A stretch of DNA of 64,000 nucleotides from Roseiarcus sp963842835 (lineage in GTDB: Bacteria; Pseudomonadota; Alphaproteobacteria; Rhizobiales; Beijerinckiaceae). The translations under genes and the position numbers were made by a program. Shown piece by piece: positions 1-6,389 of the stretch. The number at the start of each line of letters is the position of its first letter. Position 1 is the first letter of the stretch. The notes under the pieces were generated by a model. It saw only the letters and a program-made list of their open reading frames with translations. It was not told the DNA's origin and did not search any database. Location of the stretch: NCBI GenBank assembly GCA_963842835.1, contig CAWJIB010000001.1, positions 372,001 to 436,000 on the forward strand, given 5' to 3'.

Positions 1-132
1 GGCTCACCAAGAATAGCCCGGAGCTGCGCTCGGTTGGCCTCGTTCTTGCGCTCTGTGTGAGGGCCGGACGGGTCTTCGATTTGCTCCGGCATGCAAACGA
101 AGGGCTCAACGCCTTCATCAAGGAGAACCTTC

Positions 133-351
133 ATGGCACGCGTCCAAAAGTCCACCAACTCTTCGAGCCTCGCCGAAGTCGTCGATCGGATTCTCGACAA
201 GGGAATCGTGATCGACGCTTGGGTCAAGGTGTCGCTGGTCGGCATTGAGCTGATCACGATCGAAGCCCGCGTCGTCGTCGCCTCGGTCGAGACGTATCTC
301 AAATATGCCGAAGCGGTCGGCCTGACGGCGTCCGCGGCGGCGCCCGCGTAA
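133..351 (+). CDS. gvpA: Gas vesicle structural protein GvpA
   Basis: This 72-aa protein is the small hydrophobic subunit that polymerises into the ribs of the gas-vesicle shell. The family core is complete: the LAEVVDRILDKGIVIDAW segment (about residues 13-30), then the hydrophobic VSLVGIELITIEARVVVASVETY stretch that forms the beta-hairpin and second helix. The ATG at 133 was chosen over an earlier in-frame ATG at 91 because AAGGAG sits just upstream (119-124) and because family members start shortly before the conserved helix. It is the first complete gene in the window and heads a plus-strand gas-vesicle cluster. The 132 bases before it hold no gene I can support. Confidence 0.95.
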   Translation: MARVQKSTNSSSLAEVVDRILDKGIVIDAWVKVSLVGIELITIEARVVVASVETYLKYAEAVGLTASAAAPA

Positions 352-430
352 GCGACGACTGCGGCTGCCGGGAGCGGGAGCCTTTTGCGCTCGCTCCCGG
401 CGGCGACAGGTCTGACATGGAGGACAGGAC

Positions 431-1285
431 ATGGCGAAGGTGGCGGAAGGCATTGCGCGCGCGGCGGGCGGATTTGCAGCAGGCCGGCGGCGACGCGACG
501 AACTGGCGATCGAGGTCAAGGCGGCGACGAAAAGCCGTCGTAGCGAAGTCCGCTCGCTGCTGTCGAGCTTGGCGGGCTCGCGAGGGCGCGCGAGCCGGGA
601 GCAGGCGGCGGAAATGAAGAAGGCGCACAGAGCCCGCCGCGGCGACATCCGCTCCTTGCTGGCGAGCTTGAAAACGTCGCGCCGCAAGGCGAGCCGAGAA
701 TCTCAAGGACAGGCCAACGCCGCGAACAGCGCGCGCAAAGCCGAGGTGAGCGCGCTCTTGACGCAGTTTGCCCGTGAACGCGTCGCACGTCGGCGCCATC
801 GTCAGGGGCTTGCAACGGCGCTGCGCCACAAAGCGGCGGCCTTCATGCGCGATTTAACGAGCGGCGTTGTGGCGCTTCGCGACGATTTCGCCAAGAAGGA
901 TTGCGAACGCGCCGCCGCCGCCCGCGAACGCGCCGCGGCCACCCACGAACGCCTTGCGGCCTACGCGCTCCATCGTCGCGAGGCGATCGCCGGGTGGCGC
1001 GAAAGCCCGAGCCGCGGACGAGGCGCGGGCGCCGCGAGCGGCGAAGCGGCCCAGCCGCGGGCGGCGGAATCTCGAGTCGCCGACAGGGCGCCGTCGGAAC
1101 CGCCGCCAGCGCCGGAAGCCGCTCCGGTCTCGCCAGAGCCGCCAGCGTTCGCGAGCTCGGCCGGCGAGACCTATGAAGTCGCCGCCGCGCAGTCGTCGGA
1201 TCCCGCCGATCGGTCCGGTCGACGCCCCTCCGGCGCCGTAGGGCATCGAGGCTCGTCGGCACGTCATGGAAGGGGTTCGAAATGA
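431..1285 (+). CDS. GvpC-like 33-residue repeat protein
   Basis: The 284-aa product is very rich in Arg and Ala and lies between gvpA and gvpN, where GvpC is usually encoded. Residues 36-134 are three consecutive units of exactly 33 residues: RRSEVRSLLSSLAGSR at 36, RRGDIRSLLASLKTSR at 69 and RKAEVSALLTQFARER at 102. A degenerate fourth unit follows at 135-167. A 33-residue period is the hallmark of cyanobacterial GvpC, the helical protein that binds and stiffens the outside of the shell. The C-terminal 115 residues are low-complexity Ala/Pro/Arg. A GGAGG lies 7 bases before the ATG, and the stop overlaps the gvpN start by 4 bases. The GvpC role is inferred from repeat length and position; sequence identity to known GvpC looks low. 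Confidence 0.75.
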   Translation: MAKVAEGIARAAGGFAAGRRRRDELAIEVKAATKSRRSEVRSLLSSLAGSRGRASREQAAEMKKAHRARRGDIRSLLASLKTSRRKASRESQGQANAANSARKAEVSALLTQFARERVARRRHRQGLATALRHKAAAFMRDLTSGVVALRDDFAKKDCERAAAARERAAATHERLAAYALHRREAIAGWRESPSRGRGAGAASGEAAQPRAAESRVADRAPSEPPPAPEAAPVSPEPPAFASSAGETYEVAAAQSSDPADRSGRRPSGAVGHRGSSARHGRGSK

Positions 1286-2286
1286 GCGTCGTAGCGTTTG
1301 CAACCTCCGAGCCGGTCGCCGAGGAGCCCACAGGCGGCGACGACGGCTCGATCGCCCTGGGTCCGAGCAATGCGTTCGTGACCTCGCCGGTCGTTCAAGA
1401 GATTACCGAAAGGGCTCTCGCTTATCTCGAGGCCGGCTACGCCGTGCATTTCTCCGGGCCTGCCGGCACGGGAAAAACAACTCTGGCGTTCCATGTCGCC
1501 GCGCAGATCGCTCGTCCCGCGATTCTGCTTCATGGCGATCACGAATTCGGCAGTTCGGATTTGATCGGCCGCGAGAGCGGTTATCGCAAGTCGCGCGTGG
1601 TCGACAATTACATTGCCTCGGTCATGAAGCTTGAAGAAGAGGGACGTGCGCTCTGGATCGACAATCGGATCACAACGGCTTGCCGACTAGGGCATACGAT
1701 TATTTATGACGAATTCAACAGAAGCAAGCCGGAGGCCAACAATCCGTTCTTGAGCATCCTGTCCGAAGGCGTGCTGAACATTTCCGCGCTGCATAGCCGA
1801 GGCGAAGGTTATGTCAACGTCCATCCGAATTTTCGCGCCATCTTCACGTCGAACCCGGCGGAATACGCAGGCGTCTATCGCACGCAGGACGCCTTGCTCG
1901 ATCGGATGATCACCCTTCATCTCGATCACTACGACCGCGATACGGAGATCGCCATCACCGCGAGCAAATCCGGTCTCGATATGGCTCGCGCGGCACGGGT
2001 GGTCGATTTGGTGAGGCTCTGCCGCTCGGAGGGACACGATCCTAATTATCATCCCACATTGCGGGCCTCGATCGCCATCGCACGGGTGCTTGCCGCCCGT
2101 GGCGGCGAAGCAAGCCTGCACAACCCCGTCTTCCTTTGGGCTTGCCGAGACATCCTCAGCCAGGGGTCGCCGCAGACAAAGAACGACGGCGCCGTTTCGC
2201 CTGCCTTCGTCGATCTTCTTCTGCGACGTCTGGATAGCGCGGGCTTGGCTGACAAAACGGCGGCGCATTCGAGCTTAGGACCATGA
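1282..2286 (+). CDS. gvpN: Gas vesicle ATPase GvpN (MoxR-type AAA+)
   Basis: This 334-aa protein is the AAA+ ATPase needed for efficient assembly and growth of gas vesicles. Walker A is GPAGTGKT at residues 59-66 and Walker B ends in the Asp-Glu pair of TIIYDEFNRSKPE (about 139-151). The TSNPAEYAGVYRTQDALLDR segment carries the sensor and MoxR-like features typical of GvpN. The N-terminal 30 residues are a variable acidic extension. It overlaps the GvpC-like gene upstream (ATGA) and the GvpV-like gene downstream, so translation is probably coupled. Length and motifs are normal for the family. Confidence 0.95.
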   Translation: MSVVAFATSEPVAEEPTGGDDGSIALGPSNAFVTSPVVQEITERALAYLEAGYAVHFSGPAGTGKTTLAFHVAAQIARPAILLHGDHEFGSSDLIGRESGYRKSRVVDNYIASVMKLEEEGRALWIDNRITTACRLGHTIIYDEFNRSKPEANNPFLSILSEGVLNISALHSRGEGYVNVHPNFRAIFTSNPAEYAGVYRTQDALLDRMITLHLDHYDRDTEIAITASKSGLDMARAARVVDLVRLCRSEGHDPNYHPTLRASIAIARVLAARGGEASLHNPVFLWACRDILSQGSPQTKNDGAVSPAFVDLLLRRLDSAGLADKTAAHSSLGP

Positions 2287-2612
2287 CCATGTCGCTTCAA
2301 AGACGGCCATCGCGGGGACTTTCCGATCTACGAACGCTCACCGGGCGCTCGGACGTACAGATTTCCGCTCACAAGGCTTATCTCCGCATCAGCTTTCTCG
2401 AACTCGAGCGCGCGCGGCGAATGCAAGAAGTGCGCACTTGCCGCGATCGCCTCGATGCCATCCACGGTCGCTTTCGCGAGATCGACGCTGAAATCGCCAA
2501 TATTCGCGCGAGCCTGGATTCCACTTCGCCCCGAGCGCAGGCGGTCCAGGCGCCGCATCGCTCGCCCGTCGGGCGCCGGCCGGCAACTCGACATTTTCAA
2601 TTCGCCTATTGA
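2283..2612 (+). CDS. GvpV-like gas vesicle accessory protein
   Basis: This 109-aa protein overlaps the gvpN stop by 4 bases. Residues 10-40 carry a GLSDLRTLTG motif followed by AYLRISFLELERARR, and a charged helical segment (about 40-80) looks coiled-coil-like. That pattern, and the position directly after gvpN, match the GvpV accessory proteins of the Serratia-type cluster (order A-C-N-V-F-G), whose biochemical role is not firmly established. The C-terminal 30 residues are basic and poorly conserved in style. A second in-frame ATG at 2289 is an alternative start. Gas-vesicle membership is secure from context; the GvpV name is my recollection of the family pattern. Confidence 0.65.
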   Translation: MTMSLQRRPSRGLSDLRTLTGRSDVQISAHKAYLRISFLELERARRMQEVRTCRDRLDAIHGRFREIDAEIANIRASLDSTSPRAQAVQAPHRSPVGRRPATRHFQFAY

Positions 2613-2636
2613 GGCGCTCGAACGGAGACAACGCCA

Positions 2637-2996
2637 ATGATGCAGAAAGGCGAAAGGGCCGAACATGCGGCTCCTCATCGAAAGACGCCGCCTCCTTCAA
2701 AGGTGGAGCCTGCATCCGCGCCCATCGGCAGGCTGTCGGCGGCTCGCGCTGCGGTGCTCAAGTTTCTTTCGACCGAACTGGGGGCCCGCGAAGTTCGCAT
2801 CACCAAGCTCATTCCCGCCGACCATAGCTCGGGGGGGTGGACCGCCGAGGCGGAAATTCTGGTGCCGAACCTGGAGGTCAAGATGCTCGGACTTCCGCTG
2901 ACGCAGGAAATTCTCGAACGGGAACACTACGCGCTCGAACTCGAGGCGGACTTGACAGTCAGGTCGTATGAGCACGCCGGGCCGGACGGCGAGTGA
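2637..2996 (+). CDS. GvpO-like gas vesicle accessory protein
   Basis: The product is 119 aa. The first 35 residues are polar and Pro-rich. The rest forms one compact domain with the GWTAEAEILVPN motif (about 66-77) and an ELEADLTVRSYE motif near the C-terminus. The spacing of a Trp-containing acidic strand followed by a Tyr-containing strand resembles GvpO, a regulator or accessory protein of gas-vesicle formation. Similarity to the archaeal GvpO prototypes is weak, so a cluster-specific accessory protein is the alternative. GGAG lies about 9 bases before the first ATG. It is transcribed with its neighbours, with 24 bases separating it from the GvpV-like gene. Confidence 0.55.
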   Translation: MMQKGERAEHAAPHRKTPPPSKVEPASAPIGRLSAARAAVLKFLSTELGAREVRITKLIPADHSSGGWTAEAEILVPNLEVKMLGLPLTQEILEREHYALELEADLTVRSYEHAGPDGE

Positions 2997-3109
2997 GGAT
3001 GAACGTCTCCTGTCGAATTGGTCACGCGTCTTTCCGGTCGTCTTAACGCATGGTCCGATTTCAACAGGTCACAATTTTCGAAGATCGTCAGCCCGCGGGA
3101 GAGCGGTTC

Positions 3110-3847
3110 ATGGGCCTTTACGTCTACGCGGTCGGCAGATCCGGCGAAGGGGAAACGCCGCCGTTGACAGGCGTTTTCGACCAGCCCGCCTATCGGCTCG
3201 ACGTTGGATCGCTTTGCGCGGTTGTAAGCGAATGCCCGGTCGCCGCGGTGCGCGCCGAGCGCCGACACATCGCCGCGACGCAAGCCGTGCTCGCCGCTCT
3301 CAGCGCGCGGTTCGATGTATTGCCGATGGCGTTCGGCACGATAACGAAATCGGAGGACGATCTCCGCCATTTCCTCGACGATCATTACGAGACGCTCGTG
3401 GCGCAGCTGCAACGGGTCTCGGGCGCGATCGAAATGAGTTTGCGTTTGAATCTCGAGGCGCCTGATCCGATCGCCTATCTCGTCGAACGCACGCCGGCGC
3501 TGCGGGCGGCGCGGGAGCGAGTTTTCCACGGTCGCCGACCGCCCTCCAACGACGACAAGATTCGCCTGGGGCAGATGTTCGACGATGCGCTCCAGCACTA
3601 TCGCGATTCGCATACGGCGCAGGTCGTCGCCGCTGTCGAAGCTTCCTGCGCCGAAGTCGTCGCCTTGCCGGTTCGCACAGAGCGAGAGATCGCGAACCTC
3701 GCGGCGCTGGTGTCCCGCTCCGGCGTCGACCAGTTCGAAGCGGCCGTCCACGCTTCTGCGGCTCAGATCGACGAAGACATCGCCTTCGCCATCGGCGGCC
3801 CCTGGCCGCCGCACAATTTCGTGCAATTCGATCCACACGACGGATAG
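3110..3847 (+). CDS. gvpF: Gas vesicle protein GvpF/GvpL
   Basis: This 245-aa member of the GvpL/GvpF family is an accessory protein that contacts GvpA during early nucleation. The N-terminus MGLYVYAVG and the C-terminal GPWPPHNFV, the most diagnostic family signature, are both present. The central VLPMAFGTI segment also fits. The ATG at 3110 was preferred to the upstream in-frame ATG at 3050 because GGGAGAG lies just before it and because the family begins with this MGLYVYA-type strand. A 113-base gap separates it from the GvpO-like gene, so a local promoter is possible. Confidence 0.92.
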   Translation: MGLYVYAVGRSGEGETPPLTGVFDQPAYRLDVGSLCAVVSECPVAAVRAERRHIAATQAVLAALSARFDVLPMAFGTITKSEDDLRHFLDDHYETLVAQLQRVSGAIEMSLRLNLEAPDPIAYLVERTPALRAARERVFHGRRPPSNDDKIRLGQMFDDALQHYRDSHTAQVVAAVEASCAEVVALPVRTEREIANLAALVSRSGVDQFEAAVHASAAQIDEDIAFAIGGPWPPHNFVQFDPHDG

Positions 3848-3886
3848 ATCGCGCAACGCCGCCGTCCATTCCGGGAGAACGAGGCT

Positions 3887-4046
3887 TTGTTCATCATCGA
3901 CGATTTGCTGGCGGCGTCGCTGAAGGGCGTCGGCTCGATTCTGAGCAAGATCCTTTCGATCCGCCATTCCAGCGCGGTTCGAACGGCAGGACCGAGAAGA
4001 TGGACGTCGGCTCGATCGGCCGTCGAAGGACGCGGAGAACAAGCTC
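3887..4046 (+). pseudogene. Truncated duplicate of gvpG
   Basis: A reading frame opening at TTG 3887, with GGGAGAACGAGG just before it, encodes FIIDDLLAASLKGVGSILSK. That is about 13 identical positions out of 22 with the N-terminus of the intact gvpG at 4047 (IIIDSLLAAPLRGLMFVLEK). After roughly 22 codons the similarity stops and the frame runs on out of phase into the real gvpG. The simplest reading is a tandem duplication whose first copy has decayed. It could instead be a translated leader peptide, since the ribosome-binding site is intact. Confidence 0.5.
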
Positions 4047-4298
4047 ATGATCATCATCGACAGTCTGTTGGCGGCGCCGCTGCGCGGTCTGATGTTCGTT
4101 CTCGAGAAGATCAACGAGGCTGCCCACGAGGAAGCCGAGGCGGAGGAGCGGACGATCATGGCTGATCTGTCGGCCCTCCACCGCGCGCTCGACAGCGCGG
4201 CGATCACGGAGGCGGAGTTCGACGCGCGCGAGCAGAAGTTGCTCGACCGGCTCGATCGTCTGCATTCTCAGGGGGCAAGCGATGCAGATGACGCTTGA
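4047..4298 (+). CDS. gvpG: Gas vesicle protein GvpG
   Basis: This 83-aa accessory protein has the GvpG layout: a short hydrophobic N-terminus (IIIDSLLAAPLRGLMFVLEK) followed by a highly charged helical region rich in Glu and Arg (about 22-75) that may form a coiled coil. GvpG takes part in the accessory complex with GvpF/L during nucleation. GGAGAAC precedes the ATG at a suitable distance. Its 3' end overlaps the next gene by 17 bases, so the two are probably translationally coupled. Confidence 0.85.
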   Translation: MIIIDSLLAAPLRGLMFVLEKINEAAHEEAEAEERTIMADLSALHRALDSAAITEAEFDAREQKLLDRLDRLHSQGASDADDA

Positions 4299-4893
4299 CC
4301 CTGTCGCTCGCCCGGTCAACGCGGCGCGACCTTATCGCGATGATTTGTCGCTGGCGGAGGCGCTCGACCGAATCCTCGATCGCGGCGTGTCGCTGGAGGG
4401 CAACCTCACCATCGGGCTGGCCGACGTCGACCTGTTGTTCCTCGATCTTCGACTGCTGCTCGGCTCGGTGGACACGATCTGGCCGGACGGCCGTCCGGCT
4501 GTCCCCGCGGTCCGCCCGCGAACGCCTTCGCCGACCCCTGCATCCTCGCAGCCGCCCTCCGCTTCGCACAAGACCCTGTCGCACGACGTCCCCCTCGGGA
4601 GCGTCGGCGACGGCCCGCCGATCGCCGTGAACGATCGCCAAGGCGCGGGCGGATCATCGACCGCGCAAGGCCTCGTCCGGCTCGTGCTCACCCTGGTGAA
4701 ACTGCTCCATGAAGTGCTCGAACGGCAGGCCGTGCGGCGCATGCAGGCGGGTCGGCTCACGGACGTGCAAATCGACAATCTGGGAACGGCGCTTTTCGCG
4801 CAAGCCGAAGAGATTTTGCGACTGCAGCGGCAGTTCGGCTTCTCCGAAAAGGACCTATCCCTCGACCTCGGCGTCCCGGACGGGGCGCTGTGA
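4282..4893 (+). CDS. GvpA/J-family domain fused to GvpK
   Basis: The 203-aa product joins two gas-vesicle proteins that are normally separate. Residues 22-70 are a GvpA/GvpJ/GvpM-type domain (LSLAEALDRILDRGVSLEGN, then LADVDLLFLDLRLLLGSVD). Residues 71-126 are a Pro/Ser/Thr-rich linker. Residues 127-197 are a GvpK domain with TAQGLVRLVLTLVKLLHEVL, RRMQAGRLTDVQIDNLG and FGFSEKDLSLDLG. AGGGGG lies 6-7 bases before the ATG, inside gvpG. In Serratia-type clusters gvpA2 and gvpK are adjacent separate genes, so this is a natural fusion of neighbours. The frame is open throughout the linker, which argues against a stop-codon readthrough artefact. Confidence 0.88.
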   Translation: MQMTLDPVARPVNAARPYRDDLSLAEALDRILDRGVSLEGNLTIGLADVDLLFLDLRLLLGSVDTIWPDGRPAVPAVRPRTPSPTPASSQPPSASHKTLSHDVPLGSVGDGPPIAVNDRQGAGGSSTAQGLVRLVLTLVKLLHEVLERQAVRRMQAGRLTDVQIDNLGTALFAQAEEILRLQRQFGFSEKDLSLDLGVPDGAL

Positions 4894-4904
4894 AAGGTAT
4901 CGCT

Positions 4905-5246
4905 ATGCCCTCCGCCAAGTCCATGTCTCACTCCGTCGAGAGCACGAATCTCGCCGATCTGCTCGAGCGCATCCTCGACAAAGGGGTCGTCATAGCCGGC
5001 GACATCTCGATCAAGCTCGTCGAGGTCGAACTTTTGACGATTCAGCTGCGCCTGGTGATCTGCTCGGTCGACAAGGCGCGCGAACTCGGCCTCGACTGGT
5101 GGAACCATGCCGAACGGGCCGACCGCCTGGCGTCGCAGCGCAACGCGGCGATGGAGGCGATGGGCGAACGATTGGGGCGGATCGAGCAGGCGTTGGGCGC
5201 GGTCGTCGCGGCGCCATTCGAACGAGGGAGTGCGGCTCATGAGTAA
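4905..5246 (+). CDS. GvpA-family minor protein (GvpJ-like)
   Basis: This 113-aa protein contains a full GvpA-type domain at about residues 14-64 (NLADLLERILDKGVVIAGDI, then KLVEVELLTIQLRLVICSVD). It differs from GvpA by a long charged C-terminal tail with a predicted helix (ERADRLASQRNAAMEAMGERL), as in the minor components GvpJ, GvpM and GvpS that are thought to form vesicle tips or nuclei. The ATG at 4905 with AAAGG upstream was preferred to a GTG at 4890 that overlaps the gvpK stop. The 3' end overlaps gvpH by 8 bases. Confidence 0.85.
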   Translation: MPSAKSMSHSVESTNLADLLERILDKGVVIAGDISIKLVEVELLTIQLRLVICSVDKARELGLDWWNHAERADRLASQRNAAMEAMGERLGRIEQALGAVVAAPFERGSAAHE

Positions 5247-5760
5247 AAAGCATCCCAATGACGGGGACGACGCCACCGGCGCGGCGGGTTTTGCGAAGAT
5301 TGCGCGCGGTCTTTCCGACCTGTTCAACGTGCTCGCCGATTTCGACCAGCTTCCACGCCGCGGCCGACACGAAAAGGATGGACGGGTGATGGAATATTCC
5401 TTCGCAACGCGCACGCTGGGCGAAGCGGCGGGAGAGAAGCGGGCCTCAGGGGAGGAGCGAGCGCCGCGCGAGGAAGCGCAGCCGAAAAGGGCGGCGAAGA
5501 AGAGCCCTCTCGAAGTCCTCGAGCCCGTCACCGACATATTCGACGAGCAGGACGAGATCGTGTTGCTGTTCGAATTGCCCGGGGTCGAACGCAAGGCCAT
5601 TCGCTGCATCCTCGACGGCGACATCCTGCTGCTCGAGGCGAAGACCGAGGATCGACTCTACCGCAAGGAAACGCTGATCGAAGAAAAACTCGCCGCCGGT
5701 TCGCCGCGTCTCAATTTGCGCAATGGCGTCCTCGAAGTTCGGTTGAGCAAAGCAACTTAG
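5239..5760 (+). CDS. gvpH: Gas vesicle protein GvpH, Hsp20 family
   Basis: The 173-aa product has a polar, charged N-terminal half and an alpha-crystallin (small heat-shock protein) domain at about 96-172. Diagnostic features are VTDIFDEQDEIVLLFELPGV, the ELPGV loop (112-116) and NGVLEVRL near the C-terminus (162-169), equivalent to the NGVLxVxL strand of Hsp20 proteins. GvpH is thought to act as a chaperone or stabiliser for gas-vesicle proteins. The start at 5239 overlaps the preceding gene's stop; an upstream in-frame ATG at 5107 would overlap that gene by over 100 bases and has unlikely composition. Confidence 0.85.
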   Translation: MSKKHPNDGDDATGAAGFAKIARGLSDLFNVLADFDQLPRRGRHEKDGRVMEYSFATRTLGEAAGEKRASGEERAPREEAQPKRAAKKSPLEVLEPVTDIFDEQDEIVLLFELPGVERKAIRCILDGDILLLEAKTEDRLYRKETLIEEKLAAGSPRLNLRNGVLEVRLSKAT

Positions 5761-5803
5761 CGCTTCCCGGTCACGCGAAGCGGGCAAGGGAGCCGATTGC
5801 GAA

Positions 5804-6358
5804 ATGCCGCGATTGATATACGTACCCGTCGTACACAGCACGGCCGAGATGGGCTCCGCCGCGCCAGGTTACAAGGCGGCCTTCGTCGCCCGCTACGGCG
5901 AGCGCAAGTGGGCCGAGCGCTCCGCCGAATTCGACGCCGTGTGGCGCGTTATCGCCGACGAGATCAAGCGTCTCGGGCTCGATTTCAGCCGTGTCAAACT
6001 TTATCAGGACAGCCTGCCTGTCTGCGGCCACGAGAACGAACTGGTGCGGGATTTGGCGGCGCTGGGCAGCCGCAATCACCAGCTCCTCGAGAGCCTCGTG
6101 CGGGAAGGCGCCACGCTCGTCGGCGCCGAGTTCCCAACTCTGCTTCTCGACGAATACAGGCTGCTGCAGTCGCCCGAGCGCACGGAGGCCCAGGCCGCTG
6201 CGCTGTTGGAAGCGCGCGACCGATTCATCGCCAAGCGAATCGATGCGACGCTTGGCGATGAAGAAGACGGCGTCCTTTTCATCGGCGCTCTTCATAAGGT
6301 CGCGAGGTTTCTGCCCCCGCGCATCAAGGTTCAATATTTGTCGGTGCGCGGCCAATAG
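5804..6358 (+). CDS. Conserved protein of unknown function in gas vesicle cluster
   Basis: This 184-aa soluble protein starts MPRLIYVPVVHSTAEMGS and has no signal peptide or membrane segment. Visible motifs are YGERKW, LYQDSLPVCGHENELV, GSRNHQLLESLVREGA, PTLLLDEYRLL and DGVLFIGALHKV. I recall related uncharacterised proteins with the YQDxLPVCG and GxLFIGALH motifs in bacteria and archaea, but cannot name a function. The alternating hydrophobic strands and helices suggest an alpha/beta fold. It lies between gvpH and the CDC48-type ATPase on the same strand with small gaps, which suggests a role in vesicle assembly or its control. That role is inference. Confidence 0.75.
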   Translation: MPRLIYVPVVHSTAEMGSAAPGYKAAFVARYGERKWAERSAEFDAVWRVIADEIKRLGLDFSRVKLYQDSLPVCGHENELVRDLAALGSRNHQLLESLVREGATLVGAEFPTLLLDEYRLLQSPERTEAQAAALLEARDRFIAKRIDATLGDEEDGVLFIGALHKVARFLPPRIKVQYLSVRGQ

Positions 6359-6389
6359 CCGCGATCCATAACCGCGAACGGAGACGTCG

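Noticed and set aside
1..132. A frame open from the window edge through base 248, overlapping gvpA
   Set aside because: It runs out of phase through gvpA and shows no motif; it could be the end of an upstream gene, but nothing supports it.
2927..4207. A 426-codon minus-strand frame across gvpF and gvpG
   Set aside because: It overlaps well-supported gas-vesicle genes and contains no protein family features.
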